Positions 1-6,713 of a DNA stretch of 12,101 nucleotides are shown piece by piece. Position 1 is the stretch's first letter. Every line of letters starts with the position of its first letter. Under the pieces are notes generated by a model. The model was given only the letters and a program-made list of their open reading frames with translations, ran no database searches and was not told the origin of the DNA. The translations under genes were made by a program, and so were the position numbers. This DNA is from WLMZ01 sp039920665 (GTDB taxonomy: Bacteria; Actinomycetota; Acidimicrobiia; Acidimicrobiales; Ilumatobacteraceae). The stretch covers positions 1-12,101 of the forward strand of contig JBDSDH010000297.1 of NCBI GenBank assembly GCA_039920665.1, written 5' to 3'.

Positions 1-706
1 TGTCGTAGCGGCGGCGATCGACACCATCTGGGTCGAGCAGCGCTTCCTCGAACGGTTGCCACACCGTGACCAGCAGCGGGGGAGCCCCTCGCGGGCGCGC
101 CTCACGGGCGTTGGCGATGATCTCGTCGAGGCGATCGTGATTCCAGCGGACATTGATCCCGTCGGTTTCCACCGCCGCGATCCGGGCCAGCGCAGAGCTG
201 TTCACGCCGACGATCATCGGGATCGGAGCCGTGGGAACGGGAAATCCGGACACGCCGGCGACGACACCATCGGACCACATCTCGCGGGCCAGCGAAATGA
301 AGTCGAGCACGCGCTGGTGGCGAACGGTCATCTGCGGAGCGAGTTCGATCCCCACCGCAGCCTGTTCGGCACCGAACGGCGAGGTCGGTGATGCGCCCGC
401 TCCGATGCCGAGCCAGAATCGTCCGCTGCTGATCTGCTGGGCCGTTGCCGCAGCGACCGCGAGCGTGCCGAGCGACCGTTTCCAGACGTTCGCGACCAAT
501 GTGCCGATACCGATCGACGTGGTCGAGGCAGCCAGCGCGCCGGCAAGCGTGAAGCACTCGAGCATCGAATCGCCACGCATCACCTGCCCGGCGAGATGGT
601 CGACGACCCAGGCGCAGCCGAAACCCGCAGCCTCCGCAGCGAGCACCGCATCGCGCATGGCCGGCCACGGTGTCGTCGCCGAATTGAACTGGACGTCGAG
701 AATCAT
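1..706 (-). CDS. LLM class F420-dependent oxidoreductase (3' end beyond window)
   Basis: The first 235 codons of a luciferase-like monooxygenase-fold flavin/F420 oxidoreductase; the stop lies left of position 1. The protein starts MILDVQFNSAT and contains AAEAAGFGCAWVVDHLAG (the early TIM-barrel strand/helix), TLVANVWKRS, the family hallmark GRFWLGIGAG followed by a proline-containing FGAEQAAVG segment, and PMIVGVNSSALARIAA, as in LLM proteins that use coenzyme F420 or FMN. The ATG at 704-706 is the only good start; it follows the stop of the upstream 58-residue gene by 13 bases, so it belongs to the phosphate operon. No clear Shine-Dalgarno sequence is visible (translational coupling is possible). 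Family assignment is strong. Cofactor choice (F420 over FMN) is inferred from the actinobacterial context, and the substrate cannot be told. Confidence 0.85.
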   Translation of the reverse strand, partial: MILDVQFNSATTPWPAMRDAVLAAEAAGFGCAWVVDHLAGQVMRGDSMLECFTLAGALAASTTSIGIGTLVANVWKRSLGTLAVAAATAQQISSGRFWLGIGAGASPTSPFGAEQAAVGIELAPQMTVRHQRVLDFISLAREMWSDGVVAGVSGFPVPTAPIPMIVGVNSSALARIAAVETDGINVRWNHDRLDEIIANAREARPRGAPPLLVTVWQPFEEALLDPDGVDRRRYD

Positions 707-719
707 CGCAGCGCGTGTC

Positions 720-896
720 TCAGGTCCGCCGGTTGCGCGTTCGGTCGTCGAGCCACGAGGCGCCACCGAGCAGCAACAGGAAACAACCGAGAATCACACC
801 GACCGCCATCAACTTCTCGGGGGTGACCGGTATGAGGGCGAAGCTGGCGAGGGCGCTGAGCCAGAAGAAGATCGCCCGACGGTCGAAGTTCTTCAC
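720..896 (-). CDS. 58-residue two-helix membrane protein in the phosphate operon
   Basis: A small gene read from a GTG (894-896) that overlaps the TGA of the PiT gene in the sequence GTGA, a classic coupled start. The product runs MKNFDRRAIFFWLSALASF to WLDDRTRNRRT. It has two hydrophobic stretches, about residues 8-22 (IFFWLSALASFALIP) and 29-45 (LMAVGVILGCFLLLLGG), a basic N-terminus and a very basic C-terminal tail (RTRNRR). A plausible topology is both termini in the cytoplasm. I do not recognise the family. The third-position bias is GC-rich and the frame is packed between two operon genes with a 4-base overlap and a 13-base gap, which supports it being real. A small accessory subunit for the transporter is possible but is inference. 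Confidence 0.65.
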   Translation of the reverse strand: MKNFDRRAIFFWLSALASFALIPVTPEKLMAVGVILGCFLLLLGGASWLDDRTRNRRT

Positions 897-1891
897 GAGA
901 AGAGCTCGACGAGCTTGAAGGTGATGATCGCGACCAGCGCCGAACCGGGGATGGTGAGGACCCACGCCCAGACGACGCGACGGGCGACCCCCCAGCGGAC
1001 GGCTGAGAGGCGCTGTGTCGAACCGACACCGACGATCGCTCCGGTGATGGTGTGGGTGGTGGAGACGGGGATGCCGTTCGCCGAGGCGAAGAAGAGCGTC
1101 GCGGCAGCAGCGGTTTCGGCGCACACGCCACCCATGGGCTGCAGCCGTGTGAGCTTGTTGCCCATCGTCTTGACGATCTTCCAGCCGCCAAACATGGTGC
1201 CGAGGCCGATTGCAGTGTGGGCCGACAGCACGACCCAGAGCGGAATGTCCTCACCGATCTTGGCCTTATTGGCCCCGACGAGCAGCAGGAAGATGATGCC
1301 CATCGTCTTCTGAGCATCGTTGGCTCCATGGCCGAGGCTGAAAGCAGCGGCCGAGACGAGCTGCATGCTGCGGAACACCCGGTTGGTCGTTCGGACCTTC
1401 TTGATTCGGTGCACGATCCACATCACCATCACCATCAAGCTGAAACCGAGGGCGAGGCCGATCAGCGGCGAGTAGATGATGAACACACCAGTCTTCTCGA
1501 GCCCGTCGAGGATGACGACGTGGCCGCCCGACTTGGCAATCGCTGCACCGACGAGGCCGCCGACGAGCGCGTGCGACGACGATGACGGCAGGCCCATCCA
1601 TGCGGTCAGGACGTTCCAGAAGATCGCACCGATCAGACCGGCGAAAACCAACCCGATGCTCACCGCATCGGCCTTGACGATCTCCTGGGTGATGAACTTG
1701 GCGACGGCTGTACCGAGCACGGCGAAGGCGACGAAGTTCCAGAACGCAGCCCACAGCACGGCCTGGACGGGAGTGAGTACTCGCGTCGCGACGATGGTCG
1801 CGATCGAGTTGGCGGCGTCGTGAAAACCGTTGACGAAGTCGAACATCAACGCGATCGCGATGACGCCGTACAACACGAGCGTAGGAGTCAT
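893..1891 (-). CDS. pit: Inorganic phosphate transporter, PiT family
   Basis: A 332-residue low-affinity inorganic phosphate (metal-phosphate:H+ symport) permease of the inner membrane. The two inverted PHO-4 signatures are visible: FVNGFHDAANSIAT at about residues 19-32 and SLGHGANDAQKTMG at about 185-198. Each repeat also has its re-entrant serine/threonine motif: GLPSSSSHALVGG (about 100-112) and GIPVSTTHTITGAIVG (about 273-288). About ten hydrophobic segments surround a central basic loop (HRIKKVRTTNR). The length suits short actinobacterial Pit proteins, which lack the long central loop of E. coli PitA. Its ATG lies 3 bases after the stop of the DUF47 gene, the usual pairing in which the DUF47/PhoU-like protein modulates the Pit channel. 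The operon is probably controlled from the PHO-box region near 2600. Confidence 0.95.
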   Translation of the reverse strand: MTPTLVLYGVIAIALMFDFVNGFHDAANSIATIVATRVLTPVQAVLWAAFWNFVAFAVLGTAVAKFITQEIVKADAVSIGLVFAGLIGAIFWNVLTAWMGLPSSSSHALVGGLVGAAIAKSGGHVVILDGLEKTGVFIIYSPLIGLALGFSLMVMVMWIVHRIKKVRTTNRVFRSMQLVSAAAFSLGHGANDAQKTMGIIFLLLVGANKAKIGEDIPLWVVLSAHTAIGLGTMFGGWKIVKTMGNKLTRLQPMGGVCAETAAAATLFFASANGIPVSTTHTITGAIVGVGSTQRLSAVRWGVARRVVWAWVLTIPGSALVAIITFKLVELFS

Positions 1892-1894
1892 TGG

Positions 1895-2512
1895 TCAGGC
1901 GTGCTTGATCGCGATGGCCTGGACGATGTCCGACGCCTTCTCGACCGCGTCGATGGATCGCTCGACCGCTTCGACGACGTCTTTCCACTTCAGCACTTCG
2001 AGCGCGTCGAATCGACCGGAGAACAGTTCGGCGGTCACGCGCCGGTAGGCCGCATCGGCTTCGCTCTCCATCCGATCGATCTCGTCGACGATCGCGTTCG
2101 AGTCCTTCAGGTGGACCAGGCTGGCGATACAGCGAATGTTGGCAGCGGTGATCTGGACGAGTAGTTCATTGAGCTCCTGCAGACCGGGCAGCGACGACGA
2201 GACGTGATGCAAGTAGGCAGTGTCAGCGGCAGCGCGGATGTCGTCGACGACGTCGTCGAGCCGATTGACCAGTTCCTGGATGTCTTCGCGATCGAACGGT
2301 GTGACGATCGACGTTTCCAGCCGCCCGCGGATCTTGTGGGTGATGTCGTCACCGCGACGCTCCTGAGCGACCACCCAGTCGACGTCTTCCAGCTTGAGAG
2401 GGGTCGAGGAGAACATCGTCTGCAGCCGTTGGGCGCATTCCGATGCAACAAGCGCGAGTTCATCGAACAGGGGAAAGAAACCTTGATCGCGCGGAATCAG
2501 CCGAAAGGCCAT
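1895..2512 (-). CDS. DUF47 family PhoU-like protein, Pit accessory
   Basis: A 205-residue, all-helical, acidic cytoplasmic protein of the DUF47 (PhoU-related, TIGR00153) family that partners Pit transporters. Family features include the N-terminal FFPLFDELA segment, the ERRGDDITHKIRGRLETSIVTPFDREDIQELVNRLDDVVDDI stretch (an E..D..T/H helix followed by the conserved TPFDREDI and the LDDVVD helix), and the C-terminal EVLKWKDVVEAVERSIDAVEKASDIV helix with its basic/acidic repeat. These acidic clusters are those that bind metal in PhoU relatives. I chose the ATG at 2510-2512: AAAGGAG at 2518-2524 lies 5 bases before it. An in-frame GTG two codons upstream would overlap that ribosome site and is unlikely. 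It is the first gene of the operon and is followed after 3 bases by pit. Confidence 0.92.
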   Translation of the reverse strand: MAFRLIPRDQGFFPLFDELALVASECAQRLQTMFSSTPLKLEDVDWVVAQERRGDDITHKIRGRLETSIVTPFDREDIQELVNRLDDVVDDIRAAADTAYLHHVSSSLPGLQELNELLVQITAANIRCIASLVHLKDSNAIVDEIDRMESEADAAYRRVTAELFSGRFDALEVLKWKDVVEAVERSIDAVEKASDIVQAIAIKHA

Positions 2513-2517
2513 TGGCA

Positions 2518-2524
2518 CTCCTTT
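2518..2524 (-). promoter_or_regulatory. Strong Shine-Dalgarno site deciding the DUF47 start
   Basis: On the minus strand AAAGGAG is followed by TGCCA and then ATG. It is the best ribosome site in the window, fixes the start at 2512, and excludes the GTG at 2516-2518, which overlaps its last base. Confidence 0.75.
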
Positions 2525-2594
2525 GTGTCAAACGCGGGCCAGTTTGTCTGCTGTTCACATGGGCCACCACGAACCGGCGACGTAACGGCGAGGT

Positions 2595-2616
2595 GTTCAC
2601 CTGAAGTTCACCTCGA
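2595..2616. promoter_or_regulatory. PHO box: GTTCACC direct repeat with 11-bp phasing
   Basis: Two abutting 11-mers, GTTCACCTGAA (2595-2605) and GTTCACCTCGA (2606-2616), share the first eight bases. A weaker third unit (TTCCACC, 5 of 7) follows in the same phase at 2617. This matches the 11-bp direct-repeat units with core GTTCACC bound by actinobacterial PhoP (Streptomyces) and RegX3 (mycobacteria). It sits about 85-105 bp upstream of the DUF47-pit operon. On the minus strand a possible -35/-10 pair GAACTT (2604-2609) and GTTACG (2581-2586), 17 bp apart, would place the box over the -35 region, as expected for activation. The box match is direct observation; the promoter pair is weak inference. 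Confidence 0.65.
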
Positions 2617-2675
2617 TTCCACCGCACCGCCAGAGTTCGCGACATAACGAACGCGTCGGGCCACCGGGACCCCAG

Positions 2676-2780
2676 TGGCTGTCGACAGTCCCTCAAGTCC
2701 GACATGGGCGCCGGGCGGCTGCCGACAGCCGGTGGAGTCCCACCCGCCCTGGGCTCCGACACGATGGACGCCCGGTGTGG
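2676..2780. repeat. Imperfect direct duplication with inverted repeats
   Basis: GTGGCTGTCGACAGTC (from 2675) and GCGGCTGCCGACAGCC (from 2715) are near-identical, 40 bp apart, and both are followed by AGTCC. A second pair, TCCGACATGGGCGCC (from 2698) and TCCGACACGATGGACGCC (from 2756), continues the duplication. The first copy contains the perfect palindrome CTGTCGACAG (2679-2688). The second forms a GGCTG/CAGCC hairpin (2717-2730). It could be an operator for the hydrolase gene or a diverged tandem duplication. Confidence 0.4.
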
Positions 2781-2820
2781 TCGGCTAGAACGACTTGAGA
2801 CGTCGAACGTGGGGGTTGTG

Positions 2821-3927
2821 ATGGGAATCGATCAGGCTGCAGTGAAGACGCTCATGGAGCGTGCCCAGCGTGAAGTCGATGGCGGATTGTTGCCATCGGT
2901 GCAGATAGCGCTCGGCTACAACGACGAGTTGATCGCCGTCGAGACGTTCGGCGATGCCACCAACGACAGCCGGTACGTCGTCTACTCGGCGACGAAGGCA
3001 TTCGTCGCCGGTGCGATGTGGGCCCTGATCGGTGACGGGCTGATCGATGTGAGCAAGCGGGTCGCGGACTACATCCCTGAATTCGCGACCAACGGCAAGG
3101 ACGACATCACGATCGAACAGGTGATGTTGCACACGTCCGGCTTTCCGAGTGCCCCGCTCAGCCCGATCGATGGCGACACCAGTGCGGGCCGCACTGCGGC
3201 CTTCTCGAAGTGGCGGCTCAACTGGGAGCCCAACACCACCTTCGAATACCACCCGACTGCGGCCCACTGGGTGCTCGCCGAGCTGATCGAACGAGTCACC
3301 GGTCAGGACTTCCGCGATGTGGTCGAACAGCGCGTGAGTACGCCGGCCGGCCTCGGTCGTGTGCTCGGCAACGTCGCGCATCCCGCATCGGAACTGATCG
3401 CGGTCGGTGAGCCCGCAACGGCCGATGAACTCGAGGCCGTGCTCGGCGTCCGCTCGATCGACGTCGGCGAAGTGACGACAGACGCACTGATCGCTTTCAA
3501 CAATCCAGCCGTTCAAAAGGTGGGGATCCCCGGTGGTGGCGGAGTCATGCGAGCGGCCGACCTCGCGCTCTACTACCAGGCACTGCTGCACAACCCGAAC
3601 GAGATGTGGAAGCCCGACGTGATCGCCGATGCGAAAGGCAATGTCCGCAACACCTTCCCGGATCGCGTCACCGGATTGCGGGCCAATCGCACGCTCGGGT
3701 TGGTGCAGGCAGGTAGCGATGGGTTGTCCAACATGCGTGGCATGGGTCGCACCGTTTCGCCCGCTACGTTCGGGCACAACGGGGCGGCTGGCCAGATCGC
3801 CTGGGCCGACCCGGTGACGGGGTTGAGCCTCGGCTACTGCACCAACGGTCTCGACCAGCACTACATCCGTGAGCACCGCCGTACGACAGCGATCGCCAGC
3901 CTCGCCGGAGTCTGCGCCACGGCATAG
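2821..3927 (+). CDS. Serine hydrolase, beta-lactamase/EstB family (class C fold)
   Basis: A 368-residue serine hydrolase of the beta-lactamase-related (PF00144) superfamily. The catalytic S-x-x-K is in VVYSATKAF (Ser56, Lys59). The second motif is FEYHPTAAHW, with Tyr143 in the place of the Y-x-N tyrosine. The third is FGHNGAAG (His319-Asn320-Gly321), the H-x-G-like triad of esterase-type members. LMLHTSGF-like text (VMLHTSGFPSAP, about 101-112) and IPGGGGVMRAADLALYYQALL are also typical. There is no signal peptide, so it is probably a cytoplasmic esterase or hydrolase rather than a resistance enzyme. I chose the ATG at 2821 because GTGGGGG (2809-2815) precedes it and the family N-terminus begins here. 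It is transcribed alone, divergently from the phosphate operon, and converges with the carotenoid oxygenase gene, leaving 58 bp between their stops. Confidence 0.88.
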   Translation: MGIDQAAVKTLMERAQREVDGGLLPSVQIALGYNDELIAVETFGDATNDSRYVVYSATKAFVAGAMWALIGDGLIDVSKRVADYIPEFATNGKDDITIEQVMLHTSGFPSAPLSPIDGDTSAGRTAAFSKWRLNWEPNTTFEYHPTAAHWVLAELIERVTGQDFRDVVEQRVSTPAGLGRVLGNVAHPASELIAVGEPATADELEAVLGVRSIDVGEVTTDALIAFNNPAVQKVGIPGGGGVMRAADLALYYQALLHNPNEMWKPDVIADAKGNVRNTFPDRVTGLRANRTLGLVQAGSDGLSNMRGMGRTVSPATFGHNGAAGQIAWADPVTGLSLGYCTNGLDQHYIREHRRTTAIASLAGVCATA

Positions 3928-3985
3928 TTGCCTCGTGGCGCAGCCGAGCTTTCAGCATCGTCGCAGGGGTGGCGTCGGGTCCAGA

Positions 3986-5575
3986 TCAGTCCGGTATCCA
4001 CGTGGCGTGGAATCCGTACGGAACGCGCTGAGGAAGAGCAACGCGAGCGATCGGGCCAGCGCCGACTCGGGTGGCGTCGACGATCACGAACTCGCTGACA
4101 CCGGTGGCCTCGTCGTGCAGATAGGCGAGCAGGTAGCCGGCATCGTCGGCGAGATCCGCGCCGGCGGGAACGAACAGCCACTCACCGCAATGCGATGTCG
4201 GACCCGGGTCCCATGCATCTCGACTGCCGTTGACGAAGTCGTGCTTGATCAGACCACCGAGCTCGACCGTGTCTGCATTTGGCCTGGTTGCGGCCAGGTA
4301 GCCGTAGCGATGTTCGCGTCCGACACGCCGGGGGTCTCGGCTCGGGAGATCGCCGAGTTGCTCGGTCTCCAGAACTTCCTGCGCTGCGGTGCCAGCAGCT
4401 GTATCGAGTGTCCATCGCCGAAGTGATGCCGCGCCGCCGAGCACCTGTCCGTCCTCGAACATCGAATCGAGGTGACACACATCGATCACCACGTCACCGC
4501 CACGACGGAACGCATTGACGCCGTGGAAGACGAAACACGGATCGATGTCGAACCACTGGATCGCCGACGCACCACCTGCGAGGGGCATCACGCCCACTCG
4601 CGCACCTGCATCGGGCTGCCACCGGTAGGGGAAACCCGCTGCGTTCGGATCGTTCATCGACGCGACCGCAACGTCGAGATCGAACACGACCGGCAGGTCC
4701 CAGAACACGGCGTCGGACTCGGTGATCGCGAAGTCGTGCATCATCACGCTGCGCGGAATGTCGACGGTTTCGGTGTGAACCATCGTGCCGTCGGCTTCGG
4801 TCACGTGGTAGGTGAGAAATGGTGCAGTGAATCCGTATCCGAACGAGTGCATGCGGCCGGTGTCCGGGTCGATTTTGGGGTGGGCGGTGAACGCCGACGT
4901 CAGGACGCCATCGAAGTCGTACGGTCCAACGGTGGTCAGATCGGTCGGGTCGACGTGATACGGAAAGCCGACCTCCCCGCTCGTCAGCAGTTTGCCGCTG
5001 TGCCAGATGCACGACACGTTCGATTGGTTGGATGCGGCCCCGGGAGGTCCCTGGCCGAAGCCGGCGTGAGCCTGATACATCGTGGTGTTCACATACCGAT
5101 TGCGGTACCACTCGACCTGACCATCGGAGACCCGCAGTCCGTGCATCATCCCATCACCGAGAAACCAGTGCGGCGAGTCGGCGGCGGATGGGTTCGATCC
5201 GTTGCGCACGAAGAGGCCCGACAGTTCGGGTGGGATGCTGCCCGTCACCGACAACGTGACCGATTCGACCTCATTGGCCACCGGTGCGAAATTGCCCTGC
5301 AGCCACCACGGACGGTTGCTCTCGAACGGTGTGGTCGTTGGCGTCGGTGCGATCGTCGCTGTGGTCGTTGTCGCAGCGGTCGTTGTCGCAGCAGTTGTCA
5401 ACGGATCTGTCGCGATGGCGGTTGCCGATGGCTCGGTCGGCACAGATGAGGACAGCGGCGCGGATGGCGACCCTTCGATTGCATCGTCTGAACACGCCGC
5501 GAGAAGCGACGCCACCGAACCGACTCCCAAACCAGTAGCGCTCCAACGGATCAGGTCACGGCGGCTGAGGGTCAC
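3986..5575 (-). CDS. Carotenoid oxygenase (RPE65 family), Tat-exported lipoprotein
   Basis: A 529-residue non-haem iron dioxygenase of the carotenoid/apocarotenoid cleavage family, which splits polyene or stilbene-like double bonds. The four iron histidines are visible in family context: AHPK (His232), MMHDF (His280), FHGVNAF (His351) and GFHATW (His523, six residues from the end). GLFVRNGSNPS (about 120-130) and WFLGDGMMHGLR (about 137-148) are the family's N-terminal signatures. The N-terminus is MTLSRRDLIRWSATG, a twin-arginine motif, then a hydrophobic stretch and the lipobox LLAAC with Cys28. A Thr/Ala/Pro-rich linker (about 50-83) then leads to the enzyme. Export folded by Tat and anchoring on the outer face of the membrane follow from this. 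The start is a GTG (5573-5575); an in-frame stop lies 24 bases upstream, so no longer form exists. Confidence 0.92.
   Translation of the reverse strand: MTLSRRDLIRWSATGLGVGSVASLLAACSDDAIEGSPSAPLSSSVPTEPSATAIATDPLTTAATTTAATTTTATIAPTPTTTPFESNRPWWLQGNFAPVANEVESVTLSVTGSIPPELSGLFVRNGSNPSAADSPHWFLGDGMMHGLRVSDGQVEWYRNRYVNTTMYQAHAGFGQGPPGAASNQSNVSCIWHSGKLLTSGEVGFPYHVDPTDLTTVGPYDFDGVLTSAFTAHPKIDPDTGRMHSFGYGFTAPFLTYHVTEADGTMVHTETVDIPRSVMMHDFAITESDAVFWDLPVVFDLDVAVASMNDPNAAGFPYRWQPDAGARVGVMPLAGGASAIQWFDIDPCFVFHGVNAFRRGGDVVIDVCHLDSMFEDGQVLGGAASLRRWTLDTAAGTAAQEVLETEQLGDLPSRDPRRVGREHRYGYLAATRPNADTVELGGLIKHDFVNGSRDAWDPGPTSHCGEWLFVPAGADLADDAGYLLAYLHDEATGVSEFVIVDATRVGAGPIARVALPQRVPYGFHATWIPD
5364..5393 (-). 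repeat. 15-bp tandem repeat coding the Thr/Ala linker
   Basis: Two adjacent 15-mers (5364-5378 and 5379-5393) differ only in the last base, and partial copies flank them. They encode the TTAAT-type repeats between lipobox and enzyme in the carotenoid oxygenase. The copy number could vary by slippage without breaking the frame. Confidence 0.6.
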
Positions 5576-5660
5576 CAGCGAAGTGTTGCATGTCGGTCAA
5601 GTCTGCGATCGTCCGCCTGCGCAGCGCGATCCGAATCTCACGGTGCGTTAGTTTTGGCGG
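5576..5660. other. 85-bp divergent promoter region
   Basis: It separates the carotenoid oxygenase (minus, GTG at 5575) from the CMD-family gene (plus, ATG at 5661). It must hold both promoters. The only clear element is TAGTTT (5649-5654) just before the CMD start. No ribosome site is seen for the oxygenase. Confidence 0.5.
5649..5654 (+). promoter_or_regulatory. -10 element TAGTTT, likely leaderless start
   Basis: TAGTTT is followed by TGGCGG and then the ATG at 5661, a 6-base spacing that would put transcription start at or next to the start codon. No -35 hexamer is obvious. Confidence 0.4.
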
Positions 5661-6170
5661 ATGGCACGCATCGCACTTGGGGACAACGGCAACCTCGACG
5701 TCATCAACGCCCTGTCGATGGTGCGTCCGGAACTTGCTCGTGCCGTCGGCGGGATGGACGCGGCAATTGCCTCGAGCCCGCTCGACCCGAGAGTTCACGA
5801 GCTCGTCCGGATGCGAATCGCCCAGATCAACGAGTGCACCGTGTGTATGGCTTGGCGAACGCCTGCAGCCGTCGATGCCGGTCTCTCCGATGACGTACTG
5901 CTCGCCGTCGATCAATATCCAGAGCTTGTCGGGCTGACGGCGGGGGAGCGGGTCGCGATCGAATTTGCCGAGCGCTTCAGCACGAACTCGGCATCGATCG
6001 ACGACGGCATGATCGCTCGACTGAGCGAACATTTCTCGCCTGCAGACATCGTTGAACTGACCCTCGTCATCGGTAAGTACGTTGCGTTCGGACGGTTCAT
6101 GCAGGTGCTCGGACTCGACCAGAGTTGCACGCTCGAATACGCTCCCGGCGGTGGTGTGCAACACCGCTGA
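5661..6170 (+). CDS. Carboxymuconolactone decarboxylase family (AhpD-like) protein
   Basis: A 169-residue all-helical protein of the CMD/AhpD superfamily. The diagnostic segment is LVRMRIAQINECTVCMAWR, with the redox pair Cys59-x-x-Cys62; AhpD-like members use it as a thioredoxin-like alkylhydroperoxidase site. The family's usual histidine four residues after the second cysteine is replaced by Arg66. The later GLTAGERVAIEFAERF and DIVELTLVIGKYVAFGRFMQVLGL stretches are the second conserved half. No signal peptide, so cytoplasmic. Its role is probably peroxide or organic hydroperoxide reduction, or simply a thiol oxidoreductase; true 4-carboxymuconolactone decarboxylase activity is unlikely given the CxxC. 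The ATG at 5661 has only weak ribosome-site similarity (GGCGG directly abutting) and is preceded by a -10-like hexamer. MsrB, another oxidative-damage gene, follows 108 bases later. Confidence 0.88.
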   Translation: MARIALGDNGNLDVINALSMVRPELARAVGGMDAAIASSPLDPRVHELVRMRIAQINECTVCMAWRTPAAVDAGLSDDVLLAVDQYPELVGLTAGERVAIEFAERFSTNSASIDDGMIARLSEHFSPADIVELTLVIGKYVAFGRFMQVLGLDQSCTLEYAPGGGVQHR

Positions 6171-6278
6171 GGATGTACGTGACCTCCCGACCGGCCCTCA
6201 CCGACAACGCGATTTCGGTGTAACACCTGGCGACGGTCGACGCACAGTACGACCATGAAACGCAGAGGATCCGAAACC

Positions 6279-6713
6279 ATGCCTGAGCCAACTGTGGTCA
6301 AAAGCGACGACGAATGGCGCACCGAATTGTCGCCCGGCCAGTATCAAGTGCTGCGGAAGGCAGGCACCGAGCGTGCGTTCACGGGCCAGTACTGGGATTG
6401 TCATGACGACGGCATCTATCGATGCGCCGGCTGCGGTGCAGAGCTTTTCACTTCGGACACCAAGTTCGAGAGTGGGTCCGGTTGGCCGAGCTTCACCGAT
6501 CCGGTCAATTCCGAAGCAGTCACGCTCGTCAAGGATCGCAGCTTGTTCATGACCCGCACCGAGGTCGTGTGTCGGGCCTGTGGCGGCCATCTCGGTCACG
6601 TCTTCGACGATGGTCCGGGTGCAAGCGGCTCGCGGTATTGCATGAACTCGGCGTCGCTCGACCTCGACCGTCATGGTGTCGGAATGGATTCGACGAGCGA
6701 CACCACCGAGTAG
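6279..6713 (+). CDS. msrB: Peptide-methionine (R)-S-oxide reductase MsrB
   Basis: A 144-residue enzyme that reduces the R epimer of methionine sulfoxide in proteins. The zinc site has two CxxC pairs: YRCAGCGAELF (Cys49, Cys52) and VCRACGGHLGHVFDDGP (Cys98, Cys101). SGSGWPSF is the substrate-pocket motif and GSRYCMNSASL carries the catalytic Cys121. The usual resolving cysteine of SGCGWPSF-type enzymes is Ser67 here; Cys41 (YWDCHDDG) could serve instead, as in MsrBs with an N-terminal recycling cysteine. I prefer the ATG at 6279 because the family N-terminus (VVKSDDEWRTELSPGQYQVLR) begins there and AGAGGA lies about 11 bases upstream. An in-frame ATG at 6255 would add eight residues. It is probably transcribed from its own promoter in the 6171-6254 gap. 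Confidence 0.93.
   Translation: MPEPTVVKSDDEWRTELSPGQYQVLRKAGTERAFTGQYWDCHDDGIYRCAGCGAELFTSDTKFESGSGWPSFTDPVNSEAVTLVKDRSLFMTRTEVVCRACGGHLGHVFDDGPGASGSRYCMNSASLDLDRHGVGMDSTSDTTE

Larger units (their letters stand above)
2513..2820. other. 308-bp divergent intergenic region
   Basis: No gene. It contains the DUF47 ribosome site (2518-2524), a lone GTTCACATGGG at 2553-2563, the tandem PHO-box-like repeat (2595-2616), and an imperfect duplication carrying short inverted repeats (about 2676-2780). The hydrolase on the right starts at 2821. An in-frame extension back to an ATG at 2704 is possible but runs through the duplicated, non-protein-like DNA. Confidence 0.7.

Noticed and set aside
153..1313. 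A 386-codon plus-strand open frame across the LLM and PiT genes
   Set aside because: It is antisense to two genes with clear family motifs, and its product is low-complexity Ser/Thr/Ala/Pro text with no domain. Long antisense frames are expected at this GC content.
2704..2820. An N-terminal extension of the serine hydrolase to an upstream ATG
   Set aside because: The added 39 residues come from the duplicated intergenic DNA, show no signal peptide, and leave the GGGGG ribosome-like site at 2811-2815 unexplained.
2785..3876. A 363-codon minus-strand frame opposite the serine hydrolase
   Set aside because: The product is Arg/Asp/His/Val-rich with no motif, while the plus strand carries the S-x-x-K, Tyr and His-Asn-Gly sites.
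4472..5449. A 325-codon plus-strand frame opposite the carotenoid oxygenase
   Set aside because: It is an antisense shadow; all four iron histidines and the Tat/lipobox signal lie in the minus frame.
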